Source: Deltaproteobacteria bacterium (GTDB lineage Bacteria > Desulfobacterota > Syntrophia > Syntrophales > JACQWR01). From it: DNA of 64,000 nucleotides. Numbering within the stretch: the first letter of the stretch is position 1; every line of letters begins with the position of its first letter. Shown here in pieces: positions 53,022 through 61,121 of the stretch. A program made the position numbers and the translations under genes. The DNA lies in NCBI GenBank assembly GCA_016209105.1, contig JACQWR010000005.1, positions 1 through 64,000 of the forward strand. The letters run 5' to 3'. The notes under the pieces are model-generated. The model was not told the DNA's origin, ran no database searches, and worked only from the letters and a program-made list of their open reading frames with translations.

Positions 53022-53504
53022 TTACTTATCCGAAAACGGTTTTCCCGTCCCGGCAAGCCGGGCGACGGCCCCGAACACCTTTACATATCCCGTACAGCGG
53101 CACAGGTTCCCCGATATTCCCTCCCTGATCTCCTCGAAAGTGGGATGGGGATTGCGATCCAGAAGCGCTTTCGTCGAGAGCACCATACCGGGGGTGCAGA
53201 AACCGCATTGGATCGCGCCCTCCTCAACAAACGCCTCCTGTATCCGGTCAAGCTCGCCGTTGTTGGCCAGGCCTTCGATGGTCAGGATGTTTTTCCCCTG
53301 GGCATCCAGGGCAAGCATCAGGCAGGAAAGAACCGATTCCCCATCGCAGAGAACCGTGCAGGCGCCGCACTCGCCGCCGTCACAGCCCTCCTTGGTCCCG
53401 GTCAGTCCCAAATAATCGCGCAAAACGTGCAGCAGCGTTACCTGCGGCCCGACATTCAGCATATAACTCCGGCCGTTTATTTGCAGTTTAATCGGCTGCT
53501 CCAT
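53022..53504 (-). CDS. 2Fe-2S subunit of a molybdenum hydroxylase
   Basis: A 160-residue protein of the CoxS/HcrC/XdhC-type small subunit. The plant-ferredoxin-like cluster is bound by CDGGECGACTVLC (three Cys plus the next Cys in SCLM), and the second by CGFCTPGM and CRCTGY. It carries electrons between the Mo site and FAD. Unusually it is about 3.2 kb away from the large and FAD subunit genes, with tctA-tctB-tctC in between, yet on the same strand. Confidence 0.93.
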   Translation of the reverse strand: MEQPIKLQINGRSYMLNVGPQVTLLHVLRDYLGLTGTKEGCDGGECGACTVLCDGESVLSCLMLALDAQGKNILTIEGLANNGELDRIQEAFVEEGAIQCGFCTPGMVLSTKALLDRNPHPTFEEIREGISGNLCRCTGYVKVFGAVARLAGTGKPFSDK

Positions 53505-53532
53505 GCCGTTTTCTCCTTCTTTTTCGAAGCCG

Positions 53533-54603
53533 TTAACCCTTATATGACTTGAGCGTCTTCTTAATAAGCTCTATCAGTTGGGCAGGCATCTGCAGATCCT
53601 GCTTGACCGACTGGGTCACGGCGGCGGCATCGGCGGGATCGAGCGGTCGTTTCTGTTTCTCGCCGATGGCCTGCAGCTCCGGATCGCTCAAGGCCTTTAT
53701 TACCGCGGTCTTCAGGAATTTTAGCCGGTTGGCCGGTATTCCGGGCGGGGCGGCAAAGACCCGGTCAAATATCGCCTGATGATTGATAAACGTCAACAGG
53801 GATTTTCCTGACGGCGTAAGGTTCGGCAATTCCGTCCCCAGGGGAATCGTGGGCATCTCCTTGTGACGGGCGGCGGCAAATTGAACGATGGGGATCATAT
53901 CCCCGCTTTTGATGAATTTCTGCTTGCTGGTATAACTGCCGATCGTTCCATCCACATCGCCCCGTATCACCGCCAAATCCTGTTCACTCGAACCCTCGTA
54001 GGCGGTGATCAACTTTATATTCAGGCCCAACGCCTCGCTGAAGAGGGCAAGGTGATTGAAATCGGAACTGAGAACCCCGGCTGCGGAAAACTTCACCGGA
54101 CGGGTGGATTTTTTTATCTCATCCAGCGTCCGGTAGGGGGATTTGACTCCCGCCGTTACCAGCCTGTTTTCCGAAGCCACCCGGGCGAGCCAGTTCACCT
54201 TGTTCATGTCGAATCCCATGTTCTCGCCCAGGATCGTACGCACCACCAGCGCGGACAACTGGACGATAGACATCGTCAGTCCATCGGGCCGCGCGCGGTA
54301 CATCTGGAGCGTGCCCACAATGGTGCCGCCGCCCGGAACATTTTGAATGATCACGGTGCTGCCCGTGTTTTTCTCTATGAAGGGAGCAATCATCCGCGCA
54401 TAGGCATCGTAGCCCCCGCCCGGTCCGTAGGGCACCACCAGGACCAGTATTTTCCCCTTATAAAAGGCGGCTTCCTTCACCATAGCGGCGTTATCCGAGC
54501 CCTTGTCGCTTACCGCACCCTGCGCCCTGCTCCCGCTCATCGCTATCACCGCTATCGCCAGAAAAAGCATTGCGCCCCGCAAAACCCCTCTCGTCAAAGT
54601 CAT
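53533..54603 (-). CDS. TctC-type binding protein of the molybdoenzyme operon
   Basis: A 356-residue secreted protein; signal peptide MTLTRGVLRGAMLFLAIAVI ... RAQGA, then EAAFYKGKILVLVVPYGPGGGYDAYA. Closest in style to the protein at 31445. It is the binding component for the TctAB pair just upstream (93 bases), giving a full TTT set inside the operon. The substrate is presumably the acid processed by the molybdenum hydroxylase or UbiD 4. Confidence 0.87.
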   Translation of the reverse strand: MTLTRGVLRGAMLFLAIAVIAMSGSRAQGAVSDKGSDNAAMVKEAAFYKGKILVLVVPYGPGGGYDAYARMIAPFIEKNTGSTVIIQNVPGGGTIVGTLQMYRARPDGLTMSIVQLSALVVRTILGENMGFDMNKVNWLARVASENRLVTAGVKSPYRTLDEIKKSTRPVKFSAAGVLSSDFNHLALFSEALGLNIKLITAYEGSSEQDLAVIRGDVDGTIGSYTSKQKFIKSGDMIPIVQFAAARHKEMPTIPLGTELPNLTPSGKSLLTFINHQAIFDRVFAAPPGIPANRLKFLKTAVIKALSDPELQAIGEKQKRPLDPADAAAVTQSVKQDLQMPAQLIELIKKTLKSYKG

Positions 54604-54696
54604 AACGCCTCCTCCCCGTTAAATGATTTTCCCTCCATTCCCCCCATAGTTGCCCCGGAATCACGTTTCCGTACCCGTCCTGCCCGGCGCTGTCCT

Positions 54697-55158
54697 TCAC
54701 TGAGAAAAAATCCAGCCGCGGTAGAGAATAACACGGAAAGCGACCTCCACCAGCAGATAGATAACGACGGTGGAAATGCCCGCAATGGCAATAGTCAGCG
54801 GCCAGCGTTCCTTTGCCCAGAGACGCAAAAAAATCAGCAGAAAAACCGGCGTCGCCACGAGAAAACCCACGAGCCATATCAGGACAGCAAAAAAGATAAA
54901 CCAGCCGATCATTTTCCGTTCTTCGCTGAACGGGGCGTCAATCTCGAAGCTCTCCTCGCCACCGCCCTCCGCCGCTTCTTCCTGAAGCCGGGGGTGACGG
55001 TATATGATCCACAGGTGGACCGCGCTCAAAATAATCGCCGGAACGACCAGCAGCAAGGGCGCCAGCCGGGCGCGCGCGTCATACTGCCAGGTCGCGGCAA
55101 AAAGCAGAGAAAAAAACAGCAAAAGAAACCAGGTAAATGCCCTTTCTGCGCTATGCAT
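54697..55158 (-). CDS. tctB: TTT transporter small membrane subunit TctB
   Basis: A 153-residue protein with four hydrophobic segments and a central acidic linker (LQEEAAEGGGEESFEIDAPF), the TctB layout. Its ATG at 55158 follows GGGAGGG and overlaps the end of tctA by 8 bases. Confidence 0.86.
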   Translation of the reverse strand: MHSAERAFTWFLLLFFSLLFAATWQYDARARLAPLLLVVPAIILSAVHLWIIYRHPRLQEEAAEGGGEESFEIDAPFSEERKMIGWFIFFAVLIWLVGFLVATPVFLLIFLRLWAKERWPLTIAIAGISTVVIYLLVEVAFRVILYRGWIFSQ

Positions 55159-56641
55159 GGGTTTCCCTCCCTTTCCGCCGGCGGGCAAGCAGGATCGGCA
55201 GAGTGAGCCCCAGCACGAGTAGAATAAAAATGGTGAATGTGATCGGACGGAAGAGAAAGAAATTGCCGAATAACTGCACCGAGAGATGGAAATTCAGTTC
55301 GGCGGCCTTCCCCAGCACCATGCCCACCAAAAGCGGCGCCCGTGGATACCGCGCCTTGATCATCACATATCCCAGCAATCCGAAAATCAGGGTGGCTGCA
55401 ATGTCGTAAAAACTGTTCCGGACGCCGTACGACCCCAGGAAACACAGCAGCACCACCAGGGCGGAAAGGATGGGGCCGCGGATGAGGGTTAGGCGGGCGA
55501 GGGGAGCGGCAAAGGTCATGCACATCGCGGCCCCGATAACATTTGCCAGGGCCAGGATCATGATCATGCCGTAAATCAGGTCCAAATGCTCTTCCAACAT
55601 GCCGGGCCCCGGGTCTATGCCTTTCACCATGAACGCCCCCAGCAGGAGCGCCATGCCCGCCCCGCCCGGAATGCCGAAGCCGAGGGTCGGCACCAGGTTC
55701 CCCCCTTCCTTGGCATTGTTCGCGCTCTCGGGAGCGATGACGCCTTCCACGTTTCCCCTTCCGAACGTTTCGGGGCTCGAGGAAACCTGCCGGGCAAAAC
55801 CATAGGTGATGAAGCTCGATACCGTCCCGCCCAGGCCGGGGATGAGCCCAATGAGGGCGCCCAGGGAACTGCACCGCAGGATCAACCACCATTTCCGGAA
55901 ACAGACCGCAATGCCCTCCCAAAGATCGGCCAGGGTTCCCACCGTTTCGATGGTGCGCGCCACACCTTTTCCCCGCATCGTCCCCACGGAGATCATTTCC
56001 CCGATGGCAAAAAGGCCGACGGTAAGGGGTACCAGGTCCACCCCGTCAAAGAGATAGAGGGTGCCGAAATTATAGCGGGCATCGCCGGTCTGGGGATCGA
56101 AGCCCACCATCGCCAGCATCAGGCCCATGATCCCGCTGATCACGGCCTTCATTGTGGAGCCCGTTCCCAGGGAGGCGATATAGGAAATGCCGAGCATGAT
56201 CAGCATGAATATCTCCGGCGGGCCGAAGGACATGACGATAGGGCGGATGAGCGGTATCATGATCAGGAGAAACACCGCCGCGAAGACGCCGCCCATGGCC
56301 GAAGACGTGAAGGCCGCCCCGAGAGCGACGCCCGCTTTCCCGTTGCGCGCCATGGGATAGCCGTCGAAGCACGTGGCTGCGCAGGCGGCTTCGCCCGGAC
56401 AATTGATCAGAATGGAGGAAATGGCGCCGCCTGTGTTGATGACGGCATGGGTCCCGAGCAGCAGGGCGAAGGCGTCAAACGGCGTCAGCTTGTAAACGAA
56501 GGGAATGAGAATGGCCAGGGCAAACACCCCGCCCAGTCCCGGCAGGAAGCCGATAATATTTCCGAAGACCACCCCCGCCAGCAGCAGGGCCATTGAGGAA
56601 GGCGTGAAGACCTCGGCAAACCCCTCCAGCATCATTTCCAT
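55151..56641 (-). CDS. tctA: TTT transporter large permease TctA
   Basis: A 496-residue permease with IIGFLPGLGGVFALAILIPF, NCPGEAACAATCFDGYPMAR, IGLIPGLGGTVSSFITYGFA and FGIPGGAGMALLLGAF, the repeated TctA blocks. ATG 56641 has GGAGG upstream. It is 115 bases after the FAD subunit, with a small hairpin in the gap. Confidence 0.92.
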   Translation of the reverse strand: MEMMLEGFAEVFTPSSMALLLAGVVFGNIIGFLPGLGGVFALAILIPFVYKLTPFDAFALLLGTHAVINTGGAISSILINCPGEAACAATCFDGYPMARNGKAGVALGAAFTSSAMGGVFAAVFLLIMIPLIRPIVMSFGPPEIFMLIMLGISYIASLGTGSTMKAVISGIMGLMLAMVGFDPQTGDARYNFGTLYLFDGVDLVPLTVGLFAIGEMISVGTMRGKGVARTIETVGTLADLWEGIAVCFRKWWLILRCSSLGALIGLIPGLGGTVSSFITYGFARQVSSSPETFGRGNVEGVIAPESANNAKEGGNLVPTLGFGIPGGAGMALLLGAFMVKGIDPGPGMLEEHLDLIYGMIMILALANVIGAAMCMTFAAPLARLTLIRGPILSALVVLLCFLGSYGVRNSFYDIAATLIFGLLGYVMIKARYPRAPLLVGMVLGKAAELNFHLSVQLFGNFFLFRPITFTIFILLVLGLTLPILLARRRKGRETHA

Positions 56642-56703
56642 GCAGGAGAACCTCCGACAGAGAATCCCGGCGTTTTCACCGGACGACATCAATCTGGTCA
56701 GTG

Positions 56704-56730
56704 AAGCTCCCCGCTCAGCGAGCGGGGCTT
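56704..56730. repeat. Short hairpin of the dispersed repeat type
   Basis: AAGCTCCCCGCTC, AGCG, AGCGGGGCTT form a perfect stem between the FAD subunit gene and tctA. The GAAGCTCCCCG start recalls the dispersed repeats. It may modulate expression between enzyme and transporter genes. Confidence 0.5.
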
Positions 56731-56756
56731 CCCGGCCACCCTCACGGGTCCTGTCG

Positions 56757-57734
56757 TCAGGGAACCAGGCGGGCCCGGGCGCGTTGCATCAGGACGCCAA
56801 ATAGATACTTCCGGTACGCCGGGCTGATGCCCTGGTGACGCACCGGCCGCAACTCCTTCAGGGCATCTCCCCATTCTTCTTCCGTGATTTCCCGGCGCAC
56901 ATCCCGCCCGGCCAGCAGCGTTTCCAGACCGGCGAGTCGGAGCGGCCGAGAACATATGCCCGTTGCCGCAACCCGGGGATTGACGAAAGCTCCCGACCGG
57001 CTCTTTTCCACGGATACCGCCAGTCCCGCCAGGGGAAAATCAATGGCCGCCCGCGTGCTGAAACGGAGGTAGGCGCTCACGCGCACGGGTTTCCCGGGGA
57101 TTTTTATCCCCAGGACAATTTCTTTTTCCCCGATATCACGGGAGCGGATGCCGTCGTCCCGGTAAAATTCATTGAGGGGCGCTTCCCGCTTGCCCGCGGC
57201 TCCTCCGATGCAGACACGGGCATCCAGCGCCAGCAAGGCGGCCGGCGTATCGGCCGAGAATAGGGCATAGCAGCGCTTCCCCCCCTTGACCACATGGCAT
57301 CGGTCACCCCCCTTTTTATAACAGCGGGGGAATGCCCCCGGCCCCTGCCGTTGATTGTAATACAGACAGCGCGTATCAAGGCAGAGGTTGCCGCCGATGG
57401 TCCCCATATGGCGCAATTGGGGGGATCCCACCCGTGCGGCGGCCTGGGCGAGCGCCGGGAATAAACGGCTGACCAGCTCCGATTCCCGCACATGCTGCAA
57501 TGCAGAGGCCGCGCCGATAAAAACGTCATCCCCCTCCCGTTCGATGACCTTCAGTTCCGCTATATTCTTGAGGCCGATGAGCGCGGCCGGCGCCAGCAGA
57601 CGCTGCCCCATCCTGGGCAGCACGTCCGTCCCGCCTCCCAACAGAATAAAGCCGCCGGACGGCGCCTTATCCATGATGTCCCAAAGTCCGGCAAGGGAGA
57701 GGGGACGATGATATGCAAAGGGTTTAAGATGCAT
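56757..57734 (-). CDS. FAD subunit of a molybdenum hydroxylase with HcrB-like [4Fe-4S] insertion
   Basis: A 325-residue CoxM/HcrB-type FAD subunit. FILLGGGTDVLP (29-40) and HMGTIGGNLC (109-118) are the FAD loops. Between them and the next strand is an insertion with Cys123, Cys138, Cys146 and Cys155 (TRCLYYNQ, RCYKKGGDRC, GGKRCYA), which corresponds in number and spacing to the ligands of the extra [4Fe-4S] cluster in the beta subunit of 4-hydroxybenzoyl-CoA reductase. Ordinary xanthine-dehydrogenase FAD subunits lack it. The true ATG (57734) overlaps the large-subunit stop by 11 bases; a longer in-frame start would run into that gene. Confidence 0.9.
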   Translation of the reverse strand: MHLKPFAYHRPLSLAGLWDIMDKAPSGGFILLGGGTDVLPRMGQRLLAPAALIGLKNIAELKVIEREGDDVFIGAASALQHVRESELVSRLFPALAQAAARVGSPQLRHMGTIGGNLCLDTRCLYYNQRQGPGAFPRCYKKGGDRCHVVKGGKRCYALFSADTPAALLALDARVCIGGAAGKREAPLNEFYRDDGIRSRDIGEKEIVLGIKIPGKPVRVSAYLRFSTRAAIDFPLAGLAVSVEKSRSGAFVNPRVAATGICSRPLRLAGLETLLAGRDVRREITEEEWGDALKELRPVRHQGISPAYRKYLFGVLMQRARARLVP

Positions 57735-60009
57735 CGCCCCCGCCCTTGCGGGATTTGAGCGCCCGCCAAACCACCTCGGACGTGATGGGAAGCTCCGTAA
57801 ACCGTATTCCCGTGGCGTCGAACAGGGCATTGGCCACGGCCGGGGCCGTGGGGACCTGAAATCCCTCGCAGACGCCCTTCGCCCCGAAGGGCCCTTCCGG
57901 GTCTATGGTTTCGATAGGATAACTCCGGATAACCGGCGCCTCGCCTGAGGTGGGCACCTTATATTCCAGAAAGGTCGGGTTCATCGTCCGTCCCCCTTCG
58001 CTCAAGCGGTCTTCCGCGAGCGCCATTCCCAGTCCGCAGACAATGGCCCCCTCCGCCTGGCCCTCCAGGGCCATGGGGTTTATTGCCCTGCCGCAGTCGG
58101 ACGCCGCCACTACCTGAAGAACCTTCACCTGTCCCGTCTTCATATCAACTTCCACTTCCGCCACCTGCGCGCCGTAACTGTAGGCAGGTGAAGAATTCCC
58201 GTAGCCCGTCCGGTAATCAACCATTTCACTGGGGGCGTCATAGTACCCGCGGCCCACAACGAAAACGCCTTCCTTCCTGAGCAGTTGCGCAATGGCCTCG
58301 GCAAAGGAAAGAAACAGATCATCCCGGCCACGAACGGAAATAGCGCCTTCCCGGCAGGAAATTTTCTCTTGAGGAACCGACCAGCGCCGCGCCAGGTGTT
58401 GGAAAAGCTGCTGCCTCGCGTCTGCCGCCGCCTTTTTGGCCGCATTGCCGGCGACAAACGTAACGCGGCTGGCATAGGAGCCCAGATCCATGACGCCCAT
58501 TCGGGTATCGGCGGCCACCACATTGATTTTTTCCAAAAGAACGCCCAGTTCCTCGGCCACGATCTGGGCCAAGGTCGTATCGGAGCCCTGTCCGATATCG
58601 GAGGCGCCGGTAAAGAAATCCACCGTCCCATCCTCATTAGGCCGCACCAACGCCGAAGAGCTGTCGTATTCGTACAGTGAGCGCAGGGCGCTCACGTAGT
58701 CATTGCAGGCGATCCCGATGCCCCGTCCATACTGTTTCTTCCGCCGTTTCTGATGCCAGCCTGATTCCTCGGCCACTTTCAACAGGCACTCCTTTATCCC
58801 GCAGCTGGTGATCTTCTTGCCGCTTGCCGTGGTGTCCCCCGATTCCACAACGTTCTTCAAACGCACGTCCAGGGGGTCCATGCCCAGTTCCTCGGCTATC
58901 AGGTCCATCTGACTCTCGTCGGCAAAACGCACCTGGAGGGAGCCGTAACCGCGGAACGCGCCGCCGACGGGGTTATTCGTATAGACATGGTAACCGGCAT
59001 ACCGCACGTGGGGGATCCGATAGAGGGAAGCAAGGGATGCCCCGGCATAGGACAGGATCCCGGGCCCCCGGCTGTTGTAGGCGCCGCCGTCGGCGATGAC
59101 GGTGCAATCCTTGGCCCTGAGCGTGCCGTCCTTTGCATAACCCGTCCTGATGGTGATAACCATGGGGTGGCGCTGCCGCGAGGCGATAAATTCCTCCGTC
59201 CGGGAATAGACGATCTTGACCGGACGCCCCGTTTTCATGGCCAAGAGCGCCGCGCAGAAGTCGGAGGCGAACATCTCGCGCTTGCCGCCGAACCCTCCCC
59301 CCATGCGGGGTTTAATGACGCGGATGTTTCCTTCCGCCAGCCCGATCGTCAGCGCCAGGTCCTTGCGCAGGGCATAGGGCCCCTGGGTCGTAGACCAGAG
59401 GGTGAGGCGTCCGCCGGCAAACTCCGCCACGGCGGCGTGCGGTTCCATGCTGCAGTGGATTTGCGCCTGGGTAACGAAGGTGTCTTCCCGCACGCAGTCG
59501 CTGGCCGCGAATCCCTCTTCCACGTTCCCCCAGTGGAAACGGGGCGCATAGCTGACGTTGTTCGGCGCTTCGTCGTGGATCACGGGAGCGCCTTCGCGCA
59601 TAGCCTCTTCGGGACTGAAAACGGCGGGGAGTTCTTCGTACTCCACCTCAATCAGGGAAAGGGCCTCCTCGGCGGCATCCTCATCAACGGCGGCAACGGC
59701 CGCCACCTGTTCGCCCACGTACCGGACCTTCCCCACGGCGAGGCCGTATTCATCATAGTTGGAAGCGCGGTATCCGTATTTCTGTTTGAGCGTGTCTGCG
59801 CCGGTTATGACCGCAAGCACTCCCCTTACGGCCCCGGCCTTTTCGGCGTGTATGGCTGCGATGCGGGCATGGGGGAGCGGACTGCGCAGTATCCTCCCTC
59901 TCAGCATGCCCGGCAGGACAATATCAACGGTGTACTTGGCTTCGCCGGTAACGATTTCCGGGGCATCGGTCCTCGGCGTCCTCCGGCCGATAACGGAATA
60001 GTGCGCCAC
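57724..60009 (-). CDS. Molybdopterin-binding large subunit of a xanthine-dehydrogenase-family enzyme
   Basis: A 761-residue large subunit: PRTDAPEIVTGEAKYTVDI start, MGGGFGGKREMFA and GGAFRGYGSLQ (molybdopterin contacts), FFTGASDIGQGSDTT, and near the C-terminus GPFGAKGVCEGFQVPTAPA, where the Glu is the catalytic base of the family (GVGE usually; here GVCE). With the FAD and 2Fe-2S subunits it forms a CoxLMS/HcrABC-type complex. The partner FAD subunit argues for the 4-hydroxybenzoyl-CoA reductase branch, which removes a phenolic hydroxyl reductively. GTG start at 60009 with GGGAGGGG upstream. No CoA ligase is in the operon. Confidence 0.9.
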   Translation of the reverse strand: MAHYSVIGRRTPRTDAPEIVTGEAKYTVDIVLPGMLRGRILRSPLPHARIAAIHAEKAGAVRGVLAVITGADTLKQKYGYRASNYDEYGLAVGKVRYVGEQVAAVAAVDEDAAEEALSLIEVEYEELPAVFSPEEAMREGAPVIHDEAPNNVSYAPRFHWGNVEEGFAASDCVREDTFVTQAQIHCSMEPHAAVAEFAGGRLTLWSTTQGPYALRKDLALTIGLAEGNIRVIKPRMGGGFGGKREMFASDFCAALLAMKTGRPVKIVYSRTEEFIASRQRHPMVITIRTGYAKDGTLRAKDCTVIADGGAYNSRGPGILSYAGASLASLYRIPHVRYAGYHVYTNNPVGGAFRGYGSLQVRFADESQMDLIAEELGMDPLDVRLKNVVESGDTTASGKKITSCGIKECLLKVAEESGWHQKRRKKQYGRGIGIACNDYVSALRSLYEYDSSSALVRPNEDGTVDFFTGASDIGQGSDTTLAQIVAEELGVLLEKINVVAADTRMGVMDLGSYASRVTFVAGNAAKKAAADARQQLFQHLARRWSVPQEKISCREGAISVRGRDDLFLSFAEAIAQLLRKEGVFVVGRGYYDAPSEMVDYRTGYGNSSPAYSYGAQVAEVEVDMKTGQVKVLQVVAASDCGRAINPMALEGQAEGAIVCGLGMALAEDRLSEGGRTMNPTFLEYKVPTSGEAPVIRSYPIETIDPEGPFGAKGVCEGFQVPTAPAVANALFDATGIRFTELPITSEVVWRALKSRKGGGDAS

Positions 60010-60020
60010 GTCCCCTCCCG

Positions 60021-61097
60021 TTACTTCTTCCCCGCCACGGGCGGCATCTGTATCGTGAGCCCCTCTTTCGCCAGTTCATCCTCAAACAACTTCCGCACCG
60101 CCGGGTCTTCATCCTCGTACTCTATCTGATCTCCGCCTTCCCGGATGCTCACCTCGCACATCTCCGTCTTGCGTCCGGTCCGGAACTTCAGTCCTTCCCA
60201 GCGCAGGGCCAGGTAGCGGGCGGGGGTTTTCCCCGTATTGAAGTGCTGATGGAACCACTGGTCCGGCGGCACCACGATGCTCCCTTCGTGCCAGTCGTAT
60301 TTTTGCAGCGGCATCCCCTCCCGCCACATCAGCGTGTAGCCCTTGCCGCTCAAGATCACCACGTGGGCCCCGGGACCGTGGCGGTGCGCCTTCTTGTACG
60401 TCCCTACCGGAAATTCGGAAATGTGGGAGCAGAGGGTGTTGTTTGCTATCTCAAAATAGACGTTCTTGCTGCCTTTGCCCCGTTCCGCCCAATCCTGAAG
60501 CTGAAACGTCCTGACATCGGGAATGAAATTCGTATCCCAGACCCGCCCCGGGTGGGCAGTCCCCTTCCCGCTGAAGTAATCCGCTTCCGCGCCGTAGCGA
60601 TCTTTGAACACAAAGGGATTGTGGAAAATAAACTCGTGATTGTGGAAGAGATTGATCACGGTGGGGGCGGTGGTCACGGCCAAATATTTCACCGGCTTAT
60701 CACCCTGGGTATTGAAGTGCCGATGCCAGATGTTTAAGGGAGGAGAAAAAAGGCTCCCCTCCCGCCACTCGATAAACCGCTCAGGCCCCCCCTCATGCCA
60801 GAAGGTAGTCGTCCCCCGTCCTTTTAATATGAAGATCAATTCCTCAAAAAGATGACGCTGGGGTTTGAGGCTCTGTCCGGGAGGAATTTCACAGAGGTAC
60901 GCGTCGTTCGTCTGCCCCCCTCCTTCGAGATTGATGAAGGCGCCCAGGCCGCCCTTTCTGCTCCAAGGCTTGAGGGGAACCTTGTCCACGTCTTCCAGGT
61001 GATAACCCGTAACCACTTCCAGCCCCTCTGATTCCAGCCACTTCTCATAGGTGGTCTTGGTGCCGAACGGCGACGGCGGCATCTTTTTTTCCTGCAT
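60021..61097 (-). CDS. Double-cupin protein preceding the molybdoenzyme genes
   Basis: A 358-residue bicupin: first barrel PPGQSLKPQRHLFEELIFIL and PLNIWHRHFNTQGDKPVKYL; second barrel PVGTYKKAHRHGPGAHVVIL and PPDQWFHQHFNTGKTPARYL. GGDQIEYEDEDPAVRKLFED near the C-terminus. Close paralogue of the cupin at 50198, at the other end of the same operon. ATG 61097 follows AAGGAGGAG. It lies 11 bases before the large subunit gene. Role unknown. Confidence 0.82.
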   Translation of the reverse strand: MQEKKMPPSPFGTKTTYEKWLESEGLEVVTGYHLEDVDKVPLKPWSRKGGLGAFINLEGGGQTNDAYLCEIPPGQSLKPQRHLFEELIFILKGRGTTTFWHEGGPERFIEWREGSLFSPPLNIWHRHFNTQGDKPVKYLAVTTAPTVINLFHNHEFIFHNPFVFKDRYGAEADYFSGKGTAHPGRVWDTNFIPDVRTFQLQDWAERGKGSKNVYFEIANNTLCSHISEFPVGTYKKAHRHGPGAHVVILSGKGYTLMWREGMPLQKYDWHEGSIVVPPDQWFHQHFNTGKTPARYLALRWEGLKFRTGRKTEMCEVSIREGGDQIEYEDEDPAVRKLFEDELAKEGLTIQMPPVAGKK

Positions 61098-61121
61098 GGT
61101 GCACTCCTCCTTTTTCAAACG

